A DNA stretch of 64,000 nucleotides, from NCBI GenBank assembly GCA_019637615.1, contig JAHBVJ010000035.1, forward strand, positions 20,990-84,989, written 5' to 3'. Below, one piece after another: positions 43,860 through 53,148 of this stretch. The notes under the pieces are model-generated. The model searched no databases. It saw only the letters and a list, made by a program, of their open reading frames with translations, and was not told where the DNA came from. Source of the stretch: Anaerolineae bacterium (GTDB taxonomy: Bacteria; Chloroflexota; Anaerolineae; Aggregatilineales; UBA2796). Both the position numbers and the translations under genes were made by a program. Numbering within the stretch: the stretch's first letter is position 1; each line of letters starts with the position of its first letter.

Positions 43860-44511
43860 GACTTAACTCCTTCACTAAACCATTTAGCACAGAAACGACG
43901 AGCCATCGACGCACTATCGACGTTTTCAGAACTTAACTTTGCCGATATTGATTGTCAACATTGGATCGATCAAACGCCGCGTAGAAGATGACATTACTTC
44001 AGGAACATTAATGATTCATGTTGCGGGTCATCGCTTTGAAAACTGAGTCTTGACTCCATTCAAATGTTCGTATATAATTTGATGTGCTATCAAAAATGGG
44101 TGACTGGGGTTTGTCCTGAACTTGGTGGTATCCTCAAATGATCTGAATCGATATTTTCCTTCGAATCGTAGCAGAAATGATCTGAATTGAGCAGAAGAAT
44201 CAGATCATTTTCAGATCATTTGACCCTTCCTGACCTAACTCAAATGATCTGATTCCCACGCTAAACAGATCATTCGAATGATCGATTCGATCATATTCAG
44301 ATCATTGCGCTAACGAGCGCGCGTTCTATTCAGCGTGAAGATAGTCAGTCTTTCTCATCGAGGATCACCAATATCTGATCATCCTCATCTCAACGCACGA
44401 CCATCGCACAGTGAGTCATCGTCGAACTCTTCATCACAGCACTGTCACAATGTGCTGAATCCAGTAAAAAAGGCTTGAATACGAGACGATAATGGTGTTA
44501 TGTAAGAATGC
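43860..44511. other. 652-base divergent intergenic region
   Basis: Separates the leftward dienelactone hydrolase gene from the rightward phosphatase gene. It holds the cluster of ATGATCTGA boxes (44134-44305), further TGATCA-type sites near 44376 and no plausible protein gene. Confidence 0.7.
44134..44305. repeat. cluster of ATGATCTGA boxes in both orientations
   Basis: Exact ATGATCTGA at 44138-44146, 44177-44185 and 44244-44252; its reverse complement TCAGATCAT at 44200-44208, 44211-44219 and 44297-44305; a partial CAGATCAT at 44266-44273. The 13-mer TCAAATGATCTGA occurs at 44134 and 44240 and inverted at 44211-44223, so 44211-44223 and 44240-44252 can form a perfect 13-bp stem with a 16-base loop. 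Confidence 0.85.
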
Positions 44512-45039
44512 ATGATTAACCGCTTACCAACGAGACACTACATGATCGGTTTCAGAGTCGCCCATCCCTATACAACTACGCCGAGCATAACATTTCCTAC
44601 GCTCAATCATATTGTTGATGGCGTGTATATCAGCGGAGCCGAGGTGCTCAATACACCGCGTCTGCTGCGCCGCGCTGGAATCAAACATGTGTTGAAGCTG
44701 TATCAGGACGAACCCCATGTGCCGGATGAGTTGTGCGTTCTGGAAATCCCCATCGCTGATGCCCAGTATATTTCCAAGGCCAACCTGAATCGCGGCGTTG
44801 ACTTTATCATGCGGCAGGTGGCGGAAGGCAATCGCGTACTCGTGATGTGTGCAGCGGGGATGAGCCGATCACCCGCTTTTATGCTGGCCTACCTGCTCGA
44901 AAACAGCTACGATGCGCGCGAAGCCTATGCCCTGCTGACGGAAAATCATCCTGAAACCAAGGTGCATTCCAAGCTCTGGGCGTCACTCATCGATCACTTT
45001 GCGCTGCCTTACTCGCTCGATGAGGTGATGGATTTTTAG
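44512..45039 (+). CDS. dual-specificity protein phosphatase
   Basis: 175 residues. The Cys-based phosphatase loop CAAGMSRS (C113, R119) fits CX5R(S), and the general acid is probably D83 in EIPIADAQY. The family start is also clear in VDGVYISGAEVLNTPRLLRRAGIKHVLKLYQDEP. Dual-specificity phosphatases remove phosphate from Ser/Thr/Tyr or from lipids and RNA; here a protein substrate of one of the Ser/Thr kinases nearby (46470, 50584) is an attractive but unproven idea. Start uncertain: ATG at 44512 or 44539. Downstream of the unusual box cluster. Confidence 0.85.
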   Translation: MINRLPTRHYMIGFRVAHPYTTTPSITFPTLNHIVDGVYISGAEVLNTPRLLRRAGIKHVLKLYQDEPHVPDELCVLEIPIADAQYISKANLNRGVDFIMRQVAEGNRVLVMCAAGMSRSPAFMLAYLLENSYDAREAYALLTENHPETKVHSKLWASLIDHFALPYSLDEVMDF

Positions 45040-45184
45040 GAAGTGCCCTCTGCCCGCGCTCGGCATTGACTTCACTATCGCCAACTGCAATAATCCTGAT
45101 CGTAATTAATACCCATCTTTTCTCTTCTAATATTGATACGATAGTCTTCAACACAATGAATTGATAGTGGGGTTCATCAATGCC

Positions 45185-46198
45185 ATGCAGTTAAAACCGA
45201 TCTCGATTGGAGATAAAATCATCGATCCGCCGCTGATGCTTGCGCCGATGGCGGGACAGACGAATCACGCGTTCCGCACGCTGTGCCGTGAGATCGGGGA
45301 TTGCGGGTTAGTATGCACGGAATTGCTGTCCAGCCATGCCATCCACTACAAGAGCGAAAAAACCTTCAATATGTTCGACTGGGCAGGTGATCAACATCCA
45401 TTCGCTGTGCAGCTTTACGGCAGTGATCCAGCGTTGATGGCGGAAGCCGCTCGCGTGGTGGTCGATCACGGCGCGGACATCGTGGACATCAACATGGGTT
45501 GTTGGGTGCCTAAGGTCGCCAAAACAGGCGCGGGCGCGGCGTTGCTCAAGGATGTCTGCACAGCGACGGCGGTAGTTGATGCCATCATCAAAGCAGTCAA
45601 TGTACCGGTCACGGTCAAGATTCGCAGTGGCTTTACTGCTGACAATCTGACCGCTGTACCGTTTGCTAAGGCAGCCGAGGCTTCTGGCGTCAAGTCAATC
45701 GTCGTTCATGCGCGTACGGCTGAACAGGGCTTCTCCGGCGAAGCGAATTGGGACATGATCCGGCAAGTCAAAGAGTCGGTCTCAAATATTCCAGTGATCG
45801 GCAATGGCGATGTCAAAACAGCGGATGACGCCGCGCGGATGCTGCGAGAAACGGGCTGCGATGGCGTGATGATCGGGCGGGCGGCGCTCGGCAATCCGTG
45901 GATTTTCCATCAGATTGCCCATGAACTGCGCACTGGGGAGACCCTGCCACCGCCAACACCGCAAGAACGCGCTGCTATCGCGCTCCGTCACGCGCAGATT
46001 ACCATGTCCACGACGCTCATGCCGGAACGTCAAGCCGTGTTGGAACTGCGGGGACAGTTAAGCCAGTATCATATTGGCGTGCGCGGTGCAGCACAGTTGC
46101 GCAGCAAACTAGTGCAGGTTCAATCCTTAGCGGAGATCGAAGCACTGCTGCTGCCGATCATCGAAGCTGACGAGCCGATGCCGACCTTCGCTAGTTGA
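45185..46198 (+). CDS. dus: tRNA-dihydrouridine synthase
   Basis: 337 residues of the Dus family, FMN-dependent enzymes that reduce uridines in the tRNA D-loop. The N-terminal barrel shows PPLMLAPMAGQTNHAFRTLCRE, FAVQLYGSDPALMAEAA and DIVDINMGCWVPKVAKTGAGAALL with the catalytic C106; VKIRSGF, VHARTAEQGFSGEANW and IPVIGNGDVKTADDAARML complete the FMN site. The usual GCP after the Cys reads GCW here, as in some DusB-like proteins. ATG at 45185 is the first in-frame ATG; GTG at 45167 is possible. Confidence 0.9.
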   Translation: MQLKPISIGDKIIDPPLMLAPMAGQTNHAFRTLCREIGDCGLVCTELLSSHAIHYKSEKTFNMFDWAGDQHPFAVQLYGSDPALMAEAARVVVDHGADIVDINMGCWVPKVAKTGAGAALLKDVCTATAVVDAIIKAVNVPVTVKIRSGFTADNLTAVPFAKAAEASGVKSIVVHARTAEQGFSGEANWDMIRQVKESVSNIPVIGNGDVKTADDAARMLRETGCDGVMIGRAALGNPWIFHQIAHELRTGETLPPPTPQERAAIALRHAQITMSTTLMPERQAVLELRGQLSQYHIGVRGAAQLRSKLVQVQSLAEIEALLLPIIEADEPMPTFAS

Positions 46199-46374
46199 TG
46201 GGCAACATCAGCGTAAACTTTCATAGCCGTCGTCTATAACTGTTGCATCACATAATATCTACAAATTCGCATGGTCGCGGCCGATTCGGTTACTGATCTG
46301 CGCTGTGTGTCATTGGGTTGCCATCCTATTTGGCACAAACCGCACCATCATCGCATTGTGAACACATAACAAAC

Positions 46375-46404
46375 TTGACTCAAACCAAAATCATACTTTA
46401 TACT
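46375..46404 (+). promoter_or_regulatory. sigma70-like promoter of the kinase-TIR gene
   Basis: TTGACT (46375-46380), an 18-base spacer and TATACT (46399-46404), about 65 bases before the GTG start at 46470. Hexamers and spacing are identical to those of the orphan promoter at 36798. Confidence 0.6.
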
Positions 46405-46469
46405 AACGCTACGGTAGAGTATAGGCAGATCGCTTGACATCGCTCTAACCAGATTGCCGGGGGGCGTCG

Positions 46470-48089
46470 GTGAGCATAAATATCCAAAATCTTACGGGAA
46501 CCCGACTCGGACAGGTCGGGTTAAAGCGCTTATTGGGCACTGGCGGCATGAGCGCCGTGTACGAAGGGTACCAGATGAGTTTGCGGCGTCAGGTAGCTGT
46601 CAAGGTGCTGAAGCCTGAGCTTGCTCATCAAGACCATTATTTGGCACGTTTTAACGACGAGGCGGAGATTGCTGCGCAGCTTACACACCAGCATATCGTG
46701 CCGATCTATGATTACGGTGTCGATAGTCAAGACGACCATGAAGTGAGTTTCATCGTTATGCGAATGCTGCCGGGCGGTTCCTTGTGGGATCGCATCCGTC
46801 CGCATCTTGCCGATGGCACTCCCGTAATGCCGCTGCCTGAGATCGCCGCGTTGCTCCGGCAGATAGGCGGTGCGCTTGACTATGCGCATCATAAGGGCGT
46901 GGTTCACCGCGACATCAAACCAAGCAACATCATGTTTGATGAGCAGGGAACGGCGTGCCTCGTGGATTTTGGCATCGCGCAGATGCACAATAAGGTCATG
47001 CGCTCGGCAAAATTAGGGTCGCAGCAAGACACCTTGATGGGCACCTTTGCCTATATCGCGCCGGAACTGTGGTTAGGTGAACTAGTCACGGGCGCGGTTG
47101 ACCAATATGCGCTCGGCCTGATCATCTACACCTTAATCACAGGCCACGCGCCGCATAACGCTGGGCCAAACGAAGAGTACCGGATGCGCAGCGAGCACTT
47201 AACCGGACGTATCATTCCTGCGCACAAGGTTCGCCCCGATATTCCTGAAGTACTGTCTGCGGTCATCGAGCGCGCGGTCGCCAAACGACCGGAGCAGCGT
47301 TTCCGGACTGTGAAAGCATTTGCGGATGCGTTCGAGGCCGCCCTCCGTGGCGATGTACAGGCTCTTGAGCAGGATGCGGATGGCTCCACGCGCAAGTTCA
47401 CGAATCTGAAGCCCACCGTTCTACGCAATAGGGTTGACGAATTCTCGCCGCGTGCCTTGCATGAGGCACAACCCGCCAAATATACCGCCAAGGACGAGAC
47501 GCGGATTGTGCCCGCCAATGCTCAAACGCTCAACATGTTGACGGATGAGTATCTCACGCGCAATCTACGTCCGCAGTACGATCTCAATCTGTTGCTCAAA
47601 CGCAATGACAAGCACGTCTCGCGCCTGTTCATGATTTACCGCGCTGATGATGTGGTCAAAACTGCCGACAAGATATGCTCCCGCTTCAAAATTCACTTCG
47701 GCAGCAAGGCGGTATTCAACGAAGTCGAGAACATTCCGCTCGGTGCGAATATTAAGAAAACGATCAAGAGTGTGTTGACTTCTGGCACAATTGGCATTGT
47801 CTTGATCGGCCCACATTGGCTTGATGCGAAAGATAGCAGCGGCGTGCGGTGCATCGACCGACCGAACGATATGCTGCGTATCTCCATCGAAGCGGCGCTT
47901 GAGGCAGAAATCCCGCTCATCCCGTTGTTGGTCGATGGCGCTGATTATCCGCCGACGACGCTGATCCCGGAGTCGATCCGTGATCTAGTGCAGCATCGTG
48001 GCGCGGTTGTACGCACCGAACCGGAATTTCACGATGACATGACTCGCTTAGTTGAGCAGCTTGAACTGTTATTTAAGCAGCAATTGTGA
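46470..48089 (+). CDS. Ser/Thr protein kinase fused to a C-terminal TIR domain
   Basis: 539 residues. A PknB-type kinase domain occupies about 12-295: glycine loop LLGTGGMSAVYEG, Lys K45 (VAVK), HRDIKPSN with D148, DFG with D167 and an APE motif. A 90-residue linker follows. Residues about 383-535 form a TIR-like domain: VSRLFMIYRADD, KAVFNEVENIPLGANI, GTIGIVLIGPHWLD and NDMLRISIEAAL with a Glu near 474 at the NADase position. No membrane segment, so both domains are cytoplasmic. Start is a GTG, behind a clear promoter. The stop overlaps the GNAT gene start by four bases. Confidence 0.85.
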   Translation: MSINIQNLTGTRLGQVGLKRLLGTGGMSAVYEGYQMSLRRQVAVKVLKPELAHQDHYLARFNDEAEIAAQLTHQHIVPIYDYGVDSQDDHEVSFIVMRMLPGGSLWDRIRPHLADGTPVMPLPEIAALLRQIGGALDYAHHKGVVHRDIKPSNIMFDEQGTACLVDFGIAQMHNKVMRSAKLGSQQDTLMGTFAYIAPELWLGELVTGAVDQYALGLIIYTLITGHAPHNAGPNEEYRMRSEHLTGRIIPAHKVRPDIPEVLSAVIERAVAKRPEQRFRTVKAFADAFEAALRGDVQALEQDADGSTRKFTNLKPTVLRNRVDEFSPRALHEAQPAKYTAKDETRIVPANAQTLNMLTDEYLTRNLRPQYDLNLLLKRNDKHVSRLFMIYRADDVVKTADKICSRFKIHFGSKAVFNEVENIPLGANIKKTIKSVLTSGTIGIVLIGPHWLDAKDSSGVRCIDRPNDMLRISIEAALEAEIPLIPLLVDGADYPPTTLIPESIRDLVQHRGAVVRTEPEFHDDMTRLVEQLELLFKQQL

Positions 48090-48931
48090 TCGAATTCCGT
48101 CCACTAACCACAGACGACATTGGCACCGCCAACGCACTTATGCAGGCGGCGTTCAACTCGCCTAATGACTGGTCGTCCGAACTGCGCCGTTACTTGAGCT
48201 TTCAGCCCAACTATTGGGTGATCGCGGAAGAACGGCAAACGCCCGTCGCAATGGTCGGTGCAACCATCTACGAACACTTCGCCTACATCGGCATGATGGG
48301 CGTTCATCCCAACCACCAGCGCAAGGGAATCGGGCAGATGGTCATGGCGCATCTGCTCAATTGGCTTGATCATCAAGGTTGCCCGATGGCGTTGCTCGAT
48401 GCTACTGCCCTCGGTGAACCGCTGTACACCAAACTTGGCTTCGTCCCCGAAGGTCGTCGTCCGCTGCTGGACTACCGCCGCGCTACGCCGCCTTCGCCGC
48501 CTGTACAGCACGCCGATGTCTTCACGTTCACAGAGTTGGATGAGGTAGCACAGTTTGATGCTAGTATATTCGGCACTACTCGCCGTCATGTGCTGGAGCG
48601 ACTGCTACGCGACTATCCGGATCGCAGTTTCCTCACCCGCAATGCCAAGCGTCAACTGACAGGCTACGTGATCGCCAATGAGCGCCGCCTAGGGCCGTGG
48701 GCGGCGACCGAACCAGAAGCAGCAGAGCGATTAGTACGGACGGTTTTGCAACTGCCGTTTAGCATTGCGCCCAGCGTGATCATGCCGTATCACAACAAAG
48801 CTGGTATCAATCTGCTGGTCGATCTAGGCTTCATCTCACTGCGATCATGCACTCACATGCGGCGCGGCGGATCCAAACATCCGGCACAGCTCGACTACCT
48901 GTACGGGCAAGCCTCCTACGCGATAGGATGA
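48086..48931 (+). CDS. GNAT family N-acetyltransferase with C-terminal extension
   Basis: 281 residues. The N-terminal GNAT fold (1-150) has the acetyl-CoA-binding motif A in MMGVHPNHQRKGIGQMVMAHLL and the ALGEPLYTKLGFVPEG strand. The C-terminal 130 residues form a second, degenerate GNAT-like half (RSFLTRNAKRQLTGYVIANERR, LLVDLGFISLRSCTHMRRGG), as in tandem GNATs such as DUF1248-type proteins. Substrate unknown. The GTG start overlaps the kinase-TIR stop (GTGA), indicating translational coupling and hence a possible functional link. Confidence 0.85.
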   Translation: MIEFRPLTTDDIGTANALMQAAFNSPNDWSSELRRYLSFQPNYWVIAEERQTPVAMVGATIYEHFAYIGMMGVHPNHQRKGIGQMVMAHLLNWLDHQGCPMALLDATALGEPLYTKLGFVPEGRRPLLDYRRATPPSPPVQHADVFTFTELDEVAQFDASIFGTTRRHVLERLLRDYPDRSFLTRNAKRQLTGYVIANERRLGPWAATEPEAAERLVRTVLQLPFSIAPSVIMPYHNKAGINLLVDLGFISLRSCTHMRRGGSKHPAQLDYLYGQASYAIG

Positions 48932-48941
48932 TAATCTTGGC

Positions 48942-50297
48942 TCACTCATCTCGGATCAATTTCATCGATAGCTTATTATGGCGCTCGATGAGCGTGCCCA
49001 GATCGAGCGTGGTGAGCTGACCTTCGCGCACGACTACACGTCCGTTAATGATGCTGTAATCCACCTGCGGTGATGCACAGAAGACCAGCGCGGCGACGGG
49101 ATCGATTAACGCACCCGCGAACCCGATCTGATTCAGGTTGAAGGCAATGAAATCGGCGGACATTCCCGGCGCAAGATAGCCTACATCGTCGCGACCCAAT
49201 ACTGCCGCGCCGCCACGGGTGGCGATTTCCAAGGTACTGCGGGCGCTCAGAGCGGCGGGGCCACCTGCTACACGCTGTAAGAGCATCGCCATGCGTGCCT
49301 CTGCCAGCAAATGGCTGCTGTCGTTAGAAGCCGAACCATCCACACCTAAGCCAACACGTACGCCAGCTTCGCGCATCTTCCGCACTGGCGCGATGCCCGA
49401 CGCTAGGCGCATGTTGGAGGAGGGGCAGTGTGCCACGCCTGTGCCTGTCCGTGCGAACAGCCCGATCCCGTGATCGGTCAGGCAGACGCAGTGGGCGTGC
49501 CAGACATCATCGCCCACCCAACCGACATTTTGCGCGTAATCGGCTGGTTCGACGCCGAATTTCTCCTTGCTGAAGTCCACATCGCTCTGATTCTCGGCAA
49601 GATGAGTGTGCAGACGCACCTTGTAACTGCGGGCGAGGGACGCGGCTTCGCGCATCAGGTCTTGCGTCACGCTGAACGGGGAGCATGGTGCGACCGTGAT
49701 CCGCAGCATGGCATGACGCTGATAATTGTGATATTGCTCGATCAGGCGGCGAGTATCGCGCATGATGGCGGCTTCGTCTTCCACCACGCTGTCCGGCGGC
49801 AATCCGCCCTGACTCTGCCCCAAGCTCATGCTCCCACGGCTGGCATGAAAACGCATCCCGATCTCGGTGGCTGCTTGGATTTCGTCATCTAGCTTACAGC
49901 CGTTAGGGAAGATGTAGAGATGGTCGCTGGCGGTAGTGCAGCCAGAGAGAATCAGCTCGGACATGGCGGTCAGCGTCGAAACATAGATCATCTCCGGCTG
50001 CAAGCGTGCCCAGATCGGATACAGTGAGGTCAGCCACTCAAACAACTGCCCATCTTGCCCGCCGGGATAGACACGAGTGAGAGTCTGATACATATGATGA
50101 TGGGTATTGATCAGACCGGGCATGACTAAATGTCCCGCGAGATTCAGCACTTCGTCAGCAGTGGTCGGCAGATCGGCCGTTTTGCCAACCGCCTCGATCA
50201 CGTTATCCCGCACAAAGATCGCGCCATCGCTGATCTCGCGGCGTTGATCATCCATCGTCACCAGCACGGCAGCATTTTTTACAAGGAGTGTTCCCAT
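48942..50297 (-). CDS. 8-oxoguanine deaminase-like amidohydrolase
   Basis: 451 residues of the AtzB/TrzA/8-oxoguanine deaminase branch of metal-dependent amidohydrolases. Metal ligands and catalytic residues: NTHHHMYQ, the His of RLHTHLAEN, DVWHAHCVCL and GVDGSASNDSSHL. The MYQTLTRVYPG segment and the SELILSGCTTASDHLYIFPNGC stretch resemble 8-oxoguanine deaminases, which convert 8-oxoguanine to urate and ammonia; related enzymes deaminate triazines or other purines, so the substrate is not certain. Start at the ATG at 50297 rather than 50312. Converges with the GNAT gene, with a 10-base gap. Confidence 0.85.
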   Translation of the reverse strand: MGTLLVKNAAVLVTMDDQRREISDGAIFVRDNVIEAVGKTADLPTTADEVLNLAGHLVMPGLINTHHHMYQTLTRVYPGGQDGQLFEWLTSLYPIWARLQPEMIYVSTLTAMSELILSGCTTASDHLYIFPNGCKLDDEIQAATEIGMRFHASRGSMSLGQSQGGLPPDSVVEDEAAIMRDTRRLIEQYHNYQRHAMLRITVAPCSPFSVTQDLMREAASLARSYKVRLHTHLAENQSDVDFSKEKFGVEPADYAQNVGWVGDDVWHAHCVCLTDHGIGLFARTGTGVAHCPSSNMRLASGIAPVRKMREAGVRVGLGVDGSASNDSSHLLAEARMAMLLQRVAGGPAALSARSTLEIATRGGAAVLGRDDVGYLAPGMSADFIAFNLNQIGFAGALIDPVAALVFCASPQVDYSIINGRVVVREGQLTTLDLGTLIERHNKLSMKLIRDE

Positions 50298-50583
50298 GAG
50301 CAACCATACCAATCAAGCGTAAAAATTAGTCTGTTGAGTGTAACACGGACAAGTCCGTGAGCATGTGTTTTCACGTAGATGGTTATGAGAATATCCTCAT
50401 CAATCCGCGCTGTTGGATATGTTCGATCACAGCAGTAGCGGTTGTAACAGAAATTGAACAGTTGACATGTGTTTAGGCTGGTGTACCGCTACTTCATGGC
50501 TATCCCACACCAGCGTATGATGATATAGTGGTAGCATCATTCTAGGGCGTCCGTTTCATGGTTAGGAATCACGGTCAGGAACT

Positions 50584-53061
50584 ATGGTTGAACAACAGCC
50601 GTTTTCGTATCTGAGTCCCGGTCAAAAACTCGGCAAATACGAAATCAAGGCGCTGCTAGGACACGGCGGCATGGCAGAAGTCTACCGCGCGCTGAACCCC
50701 GACTTGGGGCAGGACGTTGCGATCAAAGTGCTGCGCCCGCATATCCTGTCTTCGAGTGATGCGGTTGCCCGCTTCCGCCAAGAGGCACAATCGATCGCTG
50801 GCCTCAGCCATCCCAATATCGTGCGCGTGTTTGACTTCAGCGCGGACGGACGGCTGCAATACATGGTAATGGAGCTGATCAACGGTCACAGTCTCGACAA
50901 GTTGATCGATCACCTGCCCAAGGGGATGCCGCAGGACATGGCGACCAAGTTGTTCCGCCAGATTGTGGACGCGATTGCCTACGCGCACGAACGAGGCATC
51001 ATCCACCGCGACATCAAGCCGGGTAACGTGCTGCTGGCAGAAAATGATCGTGCCGTGCTGACCGATTTTGGCTTGGCGCGGGTGATGGGTGCAACGCGGA
51101 TGACACAATCCGGCACCAGCTACGGCACACCGAGTTATATGTCGCCGGAACAGGCCACAGGTGTCGAAATCACCCCTGCCAGCGATGTCTATTCGCTCGG
51201 CGTGATGTTCTACGAGATGCTGACGGGACACACCCCGTTCACGGCGGAATCGGCAACCCAACTGCTGCTCAAACATTTGCAGGAACAGCCTAAACCGCCC
51301 ATCGAGATTAATTCCGACATCGATCCTAGCCTGAACTACTTGATCATGCGGGCACTGGCGAAGGAACCGACAGAACGCTTCGCCACCGGGCGCGAGATGT
51401 TGCGAGCACTGGACGGCAAGGAAGAAAAGCCAGATAGCAGCACGCTTTCTTTGAATGCACTGCCGCAGAATCGTTCGACCGCGCCGACAATTTCCAACGC
51501 TGGTAATGCGACGCGCGATAACCGCATCACGGCTGCCGTGACGACCACCGTCAAGGCCATGCAGCGCAACCCGATCCTGACGGCGGGTAGTTTGCTGGCG
51601 CTGGTGCTGCTGCTGATCGGCGGCGCGCTGATCAACGAACTGCGCCGTTTTGCCGAGCCGCAAGCGACCACCAACAACACTCCCAATACCGCTATCCCCA
51701 ATATGGTGGTCGTCCCGGAAGGCACCTTCCAGATGGGCAATTCTTCCGGCAAAGAGGATGAACAGCCCGCACATCAGGTGAAGTTGAACAGCTTTCTCAT
51801 CGATCAATACGAAGTGACCAACGCTGACTATTTGCAGTTCATTATCGAGACCGGACGGGAAGCGCCGGAAAGCTGGAGCCGAGGCAAAAACCCGAGTTGG
51901 AACGCATTGGCAAGCAAGCCATTCGCCATCGGCACCATCGACCAGAAATTCAGCTATGATGGCAAAGTCAACACCCCGATGGATGGCACGGCAAGCATCG
52001 ATGTTGACCCGATCCGCAACACGGGGACGATCACTATCGAAGTAACTGGCTCGCTCACCTATCAACAGGGAGAAGCGTCCCAAACGGGCAATTGGAAGAT
52101 CGTGCAGAAGACGTTCGGCGGCAATGCGCCGTTCATGCAGGGCGGCATCGCGGTCGATGTCAAGATGCACGGTACGTCCGGACAAGAAGCGCCGATCTAC
52201 CCGACCGTGATCGGCACGCTGGCGACATGGGGCGACGCGGAACTGTACCTCGATGATAAGCTCGTGCGGAAGAATCTGGGCATCCACACGATGCTGCTCA
52301 AAGGACTGCGCACGACCGAGCATCAAATCTTGAAGGCCGATAAAACCTGCTGCTTCGACATGACCAACGCGGGCGACGGTTACGTAGACGAGACGCTTGA
52401 CCAATTCGTGGTGATCTTGTTCAGCCGCGACAATGCCTCGATCTACGGCGGGGAGTCGGTCAACGCGGGGCAGAAAACACCCGGCCCCGGCGTGCCCGAA
52501 CAGCCCGAACTGCCGCCGATCTGGGTGGAACTGCAATTCCTCGGCGTGGACATCAGCCATCAGCCGGATCGCATCATTTACGCGGCGGGCACGGATAAGC
52601 GTCCTATCACTGGCGTCACGTGGAACGAAGCCGCCGCCTACTGCGAATGGGCGGGCAAACGGTTGCCGACCGAAGCCGAGTGGGAATTTGCCGCGCGTGG
52701 CACCGACGGGCGCATTTATCCGTGGGGGGAAAAGACGACCATCCCCGCTAATTGGAACAGCGGACAACTGATGGATGTCGGATCGTTCCCCGACGGCAAA
52801 GGCCCGTTCGGGACGTTCGATATGGCGGGCAATGCGTGGGAATGGGTGCAAGATTACTACTCCGCTAAGTATTACGCCGAAAGTGAGACCGAAAATCCGC
52901 TAGGGCCAAAATCTGGCTTCACGCGCGTCTTGCGCGGGGGCGGGTACACACAGATCGATCCGGTGGGACTGGCTGAATACCGCACCACGGCGCGTTTGCA
53001 GCGTACCGAAGGCGTCCGCGATCCGGCGTTTGGCTTCCGCTGCGCCAAAACCATCAACTAG
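50584..53061 (+). CDS. Ser/Thr kinase - membrane segment - FGE-sulfatase-like protein with domain insertion
   Basis: 825 residues. Kinase domain about 15-275: GHGGMAEVYRA, K48, HRDIKPGN with D143, DFG with D161, GTPSYMSPEQ. A membrane segment lies at about 332-350, then a short linker and an FGE-like domain outside the cell that begins at 374 (MVVVPEGTFQMGNSSG, FLIDQYEVTNADY). Between about 437 and 671 the FGE fold is interrupted by some 235 residues of beta-rich sequence (KFSYDGKVNTPMDGTASIDV, TGTITIEVTGSLTY-type strands, a KTCCFDM Cys pair). FGE resumes with RPITGVTWNEAAAYCEWAGK, LPTEAEWEFAARG, GTFDMAGNAWEWV and GFRCAKTIN. Probably a receptor kinase whose outer domain binds a ligand. The FGE Cys pair needed for oxidase chemistry is not evident. 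Confidence 0.88.
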   Translation: MVEQQPFSYLSPGQKLGKYEIKALLGHGGMAEVYRALNPDLGQDVAIKVLRPHILSSSDAVARFRQEAQSIAGLSHPNIVRVFDFSADGRLQYMVMELINGHSLDKLIDHLPKGMPQDMATKLFRQIVDAIAYAHERGIIHRDIKPGNVLLAENDRAVLTDFGLARVMGATRMTQSGTSYGTPSYMSPEQATGVEITPASDVYSLGVMFYEMLTGHTPFTAESATQLLLKHLQEQPKPPIEINSDIDPSLNYLIMRALAKEPTERFATGREMLRALDGKEEKPDSSTLSLNALPQNRSTAPTISNAGNATRDNRITAAVTTTVKAMQRNPILTAGSLLALVLLLIGGALINELRRFAEPQATTNNTPNTAIPNMVVVPEGTFQMGNSSGKEDEQPAHQVKLNSFLIDQYEVTNADYLQFIIETGREAPESWSRGKNPSWNALASKPFAIGTIDQKFSYDGKVNTPMDGTASIDVDPIRNTGTITIEVTGSLTYQQGEASQTGNWKIVQKTFGGNAPFMQGGIAVDVKMHGTSGQEAPIYPTVIGTLATWGDAELYLDDKLVRKNLGIHTMLLKGLRTTEHQILKADKTCCFDMTNAGDGYVDETLDQFVVILFSRDNASIYGGESVNAGQKTPGPGVPEQPELPPIWVELQFLGVDISHQPDRIIYAAGTDKRPITGVTWNEAAAYCEWAGKRLPTEAEWEFAARGTDGRIYPWGEKTTIPANWNSGQLMDVGSFPDGKGPFGTFDMAGNAWEWVQDYYSAKYYAESETENPLGPKSGFTRVLRGGGYTQIDPVGLAEYRTTARLQRTEGVRDPAFGFRCAKTIN

Positions 53062-53148
53062 ATTCGGTATAATTCACCAATCATGCGGGCGGAGGCATGT
53101 GCTCTGCCCCTATCCTTTATCCATGCGCTAATCAGTCTGAGATGGTCT

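Noticed and set aside
44134..44305. Replication origin (oriC) at the ATGATCTGA cluster
   Set aside because: No TTATCCACA-like DnaA boxes, no AT-rich unwinding tract of note and no dnaA, dnaN or parA genes nearby.
50656..52851. A 731-codon open frame on the minus strand
   Set aside because: It lies entirely antisense to the kinase-FGE gene, whose domains are clear; the antisense translation is rich in Arg/His and has no recognisable domain. Long shadow frames are expected in GC-rich genes with biased third positions.
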